A stretch of 64,000 nt of DNA from Novosphingobium sp. ZN18A2 (GTDB lineage Bacteria > Pseudomonadota > Alphaproteobacteria > Sphingomonadales > Sphingomonadaceae), in the NCBI RefSeq assembly GCF_036784765.1, contig NZ_CP136651.1, positions 2,170,001-2,234,000 on the forward strand, read 5' to 3'. Below the pieces are notes generated by a model. That model had not been told where the DNA came from, did not search any database, and saw nothing but the letters and a program-made list of their open reading frames with translations. Shown here piece after piece: positions 58,756 to 64,000 of the stretch. Position numbers and translations under genes: made by a program. How positions within the stretch are numbered: the stretch's first letter is position 1; every line of letters starts with the position of its first letter.

Positions 58756-60431
58756 GCTCCCTCCATCAACCGCTCCGCCTGCGCGCGCGCCTCTTCGGTC
58801 ACTTCGGCGCCCGAAAGCATCCTGGCGATTTCTTCCTGCCGGCCGTGCGCGTCCAGCAGGTGGACGGACGTGCGCGTAACCGTGCCTTCGTTCGATTTGG
58901 CGATCATGTAATGCACCGTACCGCGCGCGGCGACCTGCGGGCTGTGCGTTACCGCCAGCAACTGGCCGCCGCCCGCCAGCCGCGCCAGCCTTTCGCCGAT
59001 CGCGCTGGCCACTGCGCCGCCCACGCCGCGATCGATCTCGTCGAAAATCACCGTCGCCGCGCCGCCCTGCTCGGCCAGCGCGACCTTCAACGCCAGGATA
59101 AAGCGCGAAAGTTCGCCGCCGCTGGCGATCTTGGCAAGCGGGGCGAAATCGGCGCCGGGGTTGGTGGCGATAAGGAATTCCACCGCGTCCATACCGCCCG
59201 GCCCCCAGCGATCCTCCGGCAGGCGCATCACCGCGGTGCGGAAGCGCGCGGCATCCAGTTTCAGCGGCGCAAGTTCTGCCGCCACGGCCGCGTCCAGCTT
59301 GCGCGCCGCTTCGGCCCTTTCAACCGAAAGCGCCTCCGCCCTCGCCTGGTAGTCGAGCGCAAGGTCGCGCGCCTTGCGCTGAAGCCCGGCAAGCTCGGCC
59401 TCGCCGCCTTCGATGGCGTCGAGCGTGCCGCGCATCCGGCGCATCAGGTCTGGCAGTTCGTCAACCGTGCAGCCGTGTTTGCGCGCGGCGGCGCGAAGAT
59501 CGAACAGGCGCGTTTCGATGCGGTCCAGCTCTGCCGGATCGTGCGCAAGCGCTTCTGCCGCGCGGGCCAGCCTGTCTTCCGCCTCGCCCGCCTCGATCAC
59601 CGCGCGATCGAGCGATTCCAGCGCCTCGGCCAGCATCGGGTGTTCGGCGGCAATCCGGTCCAGCCGCCGCGCCGCGCTTCGCAGCGAAGCAAGCGCCGAA
59701 TCCGAACCTGCCCAAAGCTGCTGCAATTCGGCAAGGTCGCCCGAAAGGCGCTCTCCCTTCTGCATCGTCGCGCGCGCTTCGGCCAGGCCTTCTTCCTCGT
59801 CGTGCTGCGGCTCGAGCGCGGTCAGTTCGGCCAGGTGCGCCAGCAGAAGGTCGCGGTCCGCCGCCGCCCTTTCTATCGCTTCGCGCGCGGCGGCCAGATC
59901 GCGCTCTGCCGCTTGCCATCGCTCCCACACATCGGCCACGCCCTTGCGCCCCGCATTCGCGTAACGATCGAGCAAGGCGTGATGGCCGCGCGCGTTCACC
60001 AGGCCGCGATCGTCATGCTGGCCGTGCAATTCGACAAGGTGGCGCGCCAGGTCGCGCAGCAGCGCCACGCCGACCGGCTGATCGTTGATGAACGCCTTGC
60101 TGCTGGCGCCCGAATCGCCCTCGCCCGAACGGATGCGGCGCTTCACAATCAGCGGCTCGTCCGGTTCCACATCCACTTCGGCATCGGACATTATCTCGCG
60201 AATCCCCGGCGGCAGGCGGTCGAATTCGAATGTCGCGGTTACGCTGGCCTGCGCTTCCCCTGCCCGCACCAACGCCGCATCGGCCCTGTCGCCCAGCACA
60301 AGGCCCAGCGCGTCTAACAGGATGGATTTGCCCGCGCCCGTCTCGCCCGTAAGCACGCCCAGACCGCCGTGGAAGGCAAGGTCCAGCGCCTCGATCAACA
60401 CGATGTTGCGGATGGAAAGGCTTGTCAGCAT
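58752..60431 (-). CDS. recN: DNA repair protein RecN
   Basis: SMC-like ATPase acting in double-strand-break repair. Walker A GETGAGKSILLDAL is at the N-terminus, a long coiled coil occupies the middle (about 160-360), and Walker B is VIFDEIDRGVGG with GGELSRFILALK as the ABC-type signature. At 559 residues it is normal. No LexA-type GTTC-N7-GTTC was found in its 187-base upstream gap, unlike recN in many bacteria. Confidence 0.95.
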   Translation of the reverse strand: MLTSLSIRNIVLIEALDLAFHGGLGVLTGETGAGKSILLDALGLVLGDRADAALVRAGEAQASVTATFEFDRLPPGIREIMSDAEVDVEPDEPLIVKRRIRSGEGDSGASSKAFINDQPVGVALLRDLARHLVELHGQHDDRGLVNARGHHALLDRYANAGRKGVADVWERWQAAERDLAAAREAIERAAADRDLLLAHLAELTALEPQHDEEEGLAEARATMQKGERLSGDLAELQQLWAGSDSALASLRSAARRLDRIAAEHPMLAEALESLDRAVIEAGEAEDRLARAAEALAHDPAELDRIETRLFDLRAAARKHGCTVDELPDLMRRMRGTLDAIEGGEAELAGLQRKARDLALDYQARAEALSVERAEAARKLDAAVAAELAPLKLDAARFRTAVMRLPEDRWGPGGMDAVEFLIATNPGADFAPLAKIASGGELSRFILALKVALAEQGGAATVIFDEIDRGVGGAVASAIGERLARLAGGGQLLAVTHSPQVAARGTVHYMIAKSNEGTVTRTSVHLLDAHGRQEEIARMLSGAEVTEEARAQAERLMEGA

Positions 60432-60618
60432 GGGGTGTCGTCCGCCTCCTTAGCCGGTCCCGCCCGCGCCGTCACCAGCGCAACTTTATCGCGCGGGGGA
60501 GAAGCCGGAAATGCCCGCCGCAAGGGCGCAGGTTTCACCATCGTGACACACCGCCACGCCCCCGCAACGAATCCATGGGAAATAAAGGCAGGTCGCCACT
60601 GCCGAGGAAGGAAAACCC

Positions 60619-61521
60619 ATGACCGAGGCGAACAATCCAATCGCGAACCTGTCCATCGGAACCGGCGCGGGCGTGCCTGCATGGCTCGACCTGCCCGAAC
60701 CGCGCGGTTTCAGGCCCAAGCGCAAGTTCCGCACCGTGTGGATATCCGATACGCACCTTGGCACGCGCGGTTGCAATGCCGCGATGCTGCTGGACTTCCT
60801 CCATTCGATAGAGTGCGAAACGCTCTATCTCGTTGGCGATATCGTCGACGGCTGGCGGTTGAAGAAGGGCTGGTACTGGCCTGACGCGCACAATGAAGTG
60901 GTTCGCCGCATCCTGAAACTTGCCCATCGCGGAACGCGCGTGATCCTGATCGCAGGCAATCATGACGAAGTGCTGCGCCCCTATGCGGGGATGAGCTTCG
61001 GCGGCGTCGAACTCGCGCTGGAAGCGATCCACCAGACGGCGGACGGGCGCCGGTTGCTCGTCACCCACGGAGACGGGTTCGACGGCGTGGTGCTCTATGC
61101 GCGCTGGCTCGCCTTCCTGGGGGACCAGGCCTACGAGATGATGCTGCGCGCGAACATCGTGTTCAACGCAATCCGCCGCCGGCTGAAAATGCCGTACTGG
61201 TCTCTTTCCGCGTACCTCAAGAAGCGCGTGAAGAACGCGGTCCAGTTCATCTGCGATTTCGAGGAGGCCGTCGCCCACGCGGCGCGCGAACGCGGCGTGG
61301 ACGGCGTGGTATGCGGCCATATCCACTCGGCGGAAATCCGGCAGATCGGCGATGTCACCTATTATAACGATGGCGACTGGGTCGAAAGCTGCACCGCGCT
61401 GGTGGAGGACAAGACCGGCGCGATGAGCATCGTCGACTGGACAGAGGAAGGCCGCCAGCGCGAACAGGAAAAGCGCGCGGCTGCCGCAAACGTCCCCGCA
61501 CGCGAGGAAGTGCCGGCATGA
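60619..61521 (+). CDS. Metallophosphoesterase, UDP-2,3-diacylglucosamine hydrolase-like
   Basis: A 300-residue calcineurin-like phosphoesterase with all five metal motifs: SDTHLG, GDIVDGW, GNHDE, THGDGFD and CGHIHSAE. It resembles LpxH-type UDP-diacylglucosamine diphosphatase, but the paired glycosyltransferase suggests a wider glycolipid role. It starts at ATG 60619 and overlaps the glycosyltransferase as ATGA. Membrane-surface action is likely. Confidence 0.85.
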   Translation: MTEANNPIANLSIGTGAGVPAWLDLPEPRGFRPKRKFRTVWISDTHLGTRGCNAAMLLDFLHSIECETLYLVGDIVDGWRLKKGWYWPDAHNEVVRRILKLAHRGTRVILIAGNHDEVLRPYAGMSFGGVELALEAIHQTADGRRLLVTHGDGFDGVVLYARWLAFLGDQAYEMMLRANIVFNAIRRRLKMPYWSLSAYLKKRVKNAVQFICDFEEAVAHAARERGVDGVVCGHIHSAEIRQIGDVTYYNDGDWVESCTALVEDKTGAMSIVDWTEEGRQREQEKRAAAANVPAREEVPA

Positions 61522-62615
61522 GGATCGCGATTTGCACCGATGCCTGGCACCCGCAGGTCAACGGCGTGGTCCGCACGCTGGGGATGACGGTGGATCGGCT
61601 GCTCGCGCGCGGGCATGACGTGGAACTCGTCACCCCGTCGCAATTCCGCACCGTGGCCCTGCCCGGATACAGCGAGATCCGGCTGGCGCTGGCGCCCCGC
61701 TTCGGCACGCGGCGCGCGCTGGCCGAATTCCGTCCGGACATCGTCCACATCGCGACCGAAGGCCCGATCGGCTGGAGCGCCCGAAAGTGGTGCCGCGACA
61801 ACGGATTGCCCTTCACCAGCGCGTTTCACACGCGCTTTCCGGACTATGCGGCGGTGCGCACCGGGCTGGACGCGAAGCGCTTCTGGCCGGTCATGCGCCG
61901 GTTCCATGCGCCAAGCCGCGCGGTGCTGGTGTCCACGCCCACGCTGGGCCGGGAACTGGCGGCGCAGGGTATCGCGCAATGGAAGCTGTGGTCGCGCGGT
62001 ATCGACCGCGACCTGTTCCACCCAGGACACGCCCCGCTGCCCGAACTTGCCGGGCTTCCCGGCCCGGTCATGCTCAACGTCGGGCGCGTGGCGGTGGAAA
62101 AGAACTTGACCGCGTTCCTCGATGCGCCGGTGGAAGGGACGAAGGTCGTCGTCGGCGACGGGCCGGACCTTGCCGAACTGCGCGACCGCTATCCGCAGGT
62201 GCGCTTTACCGGCGCACTATCCGGGCAAAAGCTGGCGCAGGCCTATTGTTCGGCGGACGTTTTCGTCTTCCCCAGCCGCACCGACACGTTCGGACTTGTG
62301 ATGATAGAGGCGCTTGCCTGCGGTGTGCCCGTGGCGGGCTATCCGGTGCCCGGTCCGCTGGACATCGTCGGCGCTTCGGGTCGCGGACCGGACAATGCCC
62401 TGCCCGCGGCGGTCGGCGCGCTTGACGAGACGCTTGCAACAGCGATCCGCAAGGCGCTTGCCTGCGATCCGCTCAACTGCGCGATCCATGGCGCCAGCTT
62501 CAGCTGGGACCGCGCGACCGACCAGTTCATGGCCGCGCTGGGCGAAGCGTCACGATGCGCAAGCGCGATTGGCGGCGGCGCGGTGGAGTTGGGCGACGAG
62601 ATGGAGCCTGCCTGA
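61518..62615 (+). CDS. GT4-family glycosyltransferase
   Basis: A 365-residue group-1 glycosyltransferase of the GT-B fold. The N-terminal acceptor domain begins RIAICTDAWHPQVNGVVRTLG, and the C-terminal donor site has FPSRTDTFGLVMIEALACGVPV, including the E-x7-E pair. The acceptor is probably a lipid; the sugar donor is not known. It is translationally coupled to the phosphoesterase. Confidence 0.88.
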   Translation: MRIAICTDAWHPQVNGVVRTLGMTVDRLLARGHDVELVTPSQFRTVALPGYSEIRLALAPRFGTRRALAEFRPDIVHIATEGPIGWSARKWCRDNGLPFTSAFHTRFPDYAAVRTGLDAKRFWPVMRRFHAPSRAVLVSTPTLGRELAAQGIAQWKLWSRGIDRDLFHPGHAPLPELAGLPGPVMLNVGRVAVEKNLTAFLDAPVEGTKVVVGDGPDLAELRDRYPQVRFTGALSGQKLAQAYCSADVFVFPSRTDTFGLVMIEALACGVPVAGYPVPGPLDIVGASGRGPDNALPAAVGALDETLATAIRKALACDPLNCAIHGASFSWDRATDQFMAALGEASRCASAIGGGAVELGDEMEPA

Positions 62616-62646
62616 CCCCGACACCAACCGATCCCCCCGACTGAAA

Positions 62647-62680
62647 GGCCCGCGGTGCCATCCGGCAGCGCGGGCCATTT
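62647..62680. terminator. Bidirectional terminator between the glycosyltransferase and bamD
   Basis: GGCCCGCG (62647-62654) pairs with CGCGGGCC (62669-62676), with TGCC/GGCA inside and a 4-base loop. Plus-strand continuation is ATTTGTTGTT; minus-strand continuation is TTTCAG. It is placed 31 bases after the glycosyltransferase stop and before the bamD stop. Confidence 0.75.
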
Positions 62681-62725
62681 GTTGTTCGGTCGCCAAGCGA
62701 TACGGCCCGCAACAGGGCCAGCGTA

Positions 62726-63535
62726 TCAGCTTGCCTTTGTATCGGGGGCGTACTTGTTCATCAGGCGATAGGCCTTCTGGTACCACTTGCTGCCCGGATA
62801 GTTCGAGCCCAGCACCGCAGCGTTCTTTTCCGCTTCCACCGGAATGCCCAGCGCAAGGTTGGTTTCGACCAGGCGGAACAAGGCTTCGGGCGTGTGGCTG
62901 GTGGTCTGGTAGTTCTGGATCACGTTGCGGAAGCGCAGCTGCGCGGCAAGCCACTTGCCGCTGCGTTCATAGAACCGGCCGATCTCCATCTCCTTGCCCG
63001 CAAGGTGATCGTTCACAAGGTCCAGCTTCAGCTTGGCGTCCGCCGCATACTCGGTTTCGGGGAAGCGGCGCATCACTTCCGTCAGCGCGGTTTTCGCCTG
63101 CTCGGTAATCTTCTGGTCGCGCGTGACGTCGCTGATCTGCTCGTAATAGCACAGCGCGATCAGGTAATAGGCGTAGGGCGCGTCCTTGTTGCCCGGGTGG
63201 ATCGACAGGAAGCGCTGCGATGCCTGGATCGACTTGGTGTAATCGCGCGCGACATAATAGCTGAACGCGCTCATCAATTCGGCGCGGCGCGCCCACGGCG
63301 AATAGGGATGCTGGCGCTCGACCTCGTCGAACAGCGCGCCCGCCACCTTGGGCTGGTTGCGGTCAAGCCGGTCCTTCGCCGCCATGTAGAGCGTATCGAC
63401 ATCGCGCGCGACATAAGAGGTATCGCGCTTGCCGCGCCCGCCGGCAGCGCACCCTGCGGTCAGCGCGGTGGCGGCGGTGGCGACAGCCAGGGCGGCGAGG
63501 CGCAGCGGGCTGCGGCCATGAGCGTTGATCGACAT
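62726..63535 (-). CDS. bamD: Outer-membrane protein assembly factor BamD
   Basis: Lipoprotein of the BAM complex. ATG 63535 gives 269 residues with a lipobox ending at Cys29 (LTAGC). TPR repeats follow (GALFDEVERQHPYSPWA; YTKSIQASQRFLSIHPGN). The C-terminal region ends WYQKAYRLMNKYAPD. An upstream in-frame extension is rejected because it would precede the signal peptide. Confidence 0.94.
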   Translation of the reverse strand: MSINAHGRSPLRLAALAVATAATALTAGCAAGGRGKRDTSYVARDVDTLYMAAKDRLDRNQPKVAGALFDEVERQHPYSPWARRAELMSAFSYYVARDYTKSIQASQRFLSIHPGNKDAPYAYYLIALCYYEQISDVTRDQKITEQAKTALTEVMRRFPETEYAADAKLKLDLVNDHLAGKEMEIGRFYERSGKWLAAQLRFRNVIQNYQTTSHTPEALFRLVETNLALGIPVEAEKNAAVLGSNYPGSKWYQKAYRLMNKYAPDTKAS

Positions 63536-63587
63536 GGGACGCCCTATAGCCAGCGTACCCCTGAACGCCAAGTGAAGTTGCGCGCCT

Positions 63588-64000
63588 TCACGCGTGCTCA
63601 TCCACACCCGTCCCGATCGTGGCGGTCGGGATGGGGTCGGCAAGCGTCACCTGGTCCAGCATCGCTGCCATTTCATCACGCAGCCGAAGCATCAGCACGC
63701 GCAGGCGGCATTCCGATTCGGGCAGGCAGTTTTCGCAATGTTCGTGCGCGTTGCGGCTGGCGCAGGGCACCAGCGCAAGGCTGCCGCGCGTGATACGGAT
63801 GATATCGCCATAACGGATATCGACCGGAGGCAGCGCAAGTTCATACCCGCCGTCGCGCCCGCGATGCGAAGCCACGATGCCGTCGCGCGCCAGTTCGGCC
63901 AGGATAACGGTCAGGAACTTGCGCGGAATGTTCTGCGCCCTGGCTATCGCGTCAAGCCGCACAGGCCCCTGGCCGAAGGCATCGGCAAGGTGCTGGAGCG
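63588..64000 (-). CDS. Rrf2-family transcriptional regulator (5' end outside window)
   Basis: Winged-helix Rrf2 regulator whose first residues are beyond the right edge. The frame reads LQHLADAFGQGPVRLDAIA at the edge, then PRKFLTVILAELARDGIV and GRDGGYELA, typical of Rrf2. The cysteines C-x8-C-x2-C-x5-C (in PCASRNAHEHCENC, then PESEC) could ligate a Fe-S cluster, with a spacing unlike IscR or NsrR. The target genes are unknown. Confidence 0.88.
   Translation of the reverse strand, partial: LQHLADAFGQGPVRLDAIARAQNIPRKFLTVILAELARDGIVASHRGRDGGYELALPPVDIRYGDIIRITRGSLALVPCASRNAHEHCENCLPESECRLRVLMLRLRDEMAAMLDQVTLADPIPTATIGTGVDEHA

Noticed and set aside
60432..60618. LexA box ahead of recN
   Set aside because: Looked for GTTC-N7-GTTC on both strands in this gap and found none, although recN is SOS-controlled in other bacteria.

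Overview
The window is a GC-rich (roughly 65 percent by eye), densely coded chromosomal segment. Its protein families point to an aerobic, heterotrophic alphaproteobacterium of the order Sphingomonadales (Erythrobacteraceae or Sphingomonadaceae). Supporting signs are the sphingomonad-type LolC and DnaE termini, a subclass B3 metallo-beta-lactamase, D-beta-hydroxybutyrate metabolism, and a LexA-like box of the alphaproteobacterial direct-repeat form GTTC-N7-GTTC. The species is not determined. I call 53 protein-coding genes. I see no tRNA, rRNA, CRISPR array, insertion sequence or prophage, and no stretch longer than 300 bases lacks a gene. The largest gaps are 24671-24904, 34030-34249 and 53976-54185.

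Layout. 1-8153 (minus strand): ETF-quinone oxidoreductase, ispE and an N-formylglutamate amidohydrolase overlap one another; then come ilvD, a small lipoprotein, NAD(P)HX repair enzyme and an RlmD-type methyltransferase cut by the window edge. 8237-12578 (plus): a degenerate uracil-DNA-glycosylase-like protein, a lytic transglycosylase, moaB, and a radical SAM gene with its own LexA-type promoter. 12607-18279 (minus): dnaE, an acyl-CoA synthetase and a DUF1330 protein. 18455-24670: a Yip1 membrane protein, the lipoprotein-release genes lolC-lolD, a diheme cytochrome c peroxidase and a divergent ClC channel. 24905-31087: purF with a coupled SDR, a PilZ protein, cfa, photolyase and a PAP2 phosphatase.

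31103-41469: 2-oxoacid:ferredoxin oxidoreductase korAB; an HSL-type esterase with rppH; then guaB-rsmB, an M28 peptidase, hydroxybutyrate dehydrogenase and a TPR protein. 41565-47911: a YpfJ-type zinc metallopeptidase, an unknown secreted protein whose start codon lies in an inverted repeat, an FMN-dependent lactate dehydrogenase family enzyme, and a blaI-blaR1-creD cluster with a palindromic operator-promoter. 48050-53464: sdhC-sdhD-sdhA closed by a strong terminator (no sdhB follows), then a divergent three-gene overlapping operon of SDR, B3 metallo-beta-lactamase and prmA. 53487-64000: a second PilZ protein, ligA, DUF4396 and DUF2165 membrane proteins, GNAT, recN, an LpxH-like phosphoesterase with a glycosyltransferase, bamD, and a 5'-truncated Rrf2 regulator.

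Most of this is housekeeping. The less ordinary signals are: the LexA-type box inside the radical SAM promoter; the blaI-blaR1-creD cluster with a non-PBP sensor close to a B3 beta-lactamase; the start-codon-sequestering repeat at 42433-42504; and a recurring pattern of inverted repeats without U-tracts that span stop codons at convergent gene ends.
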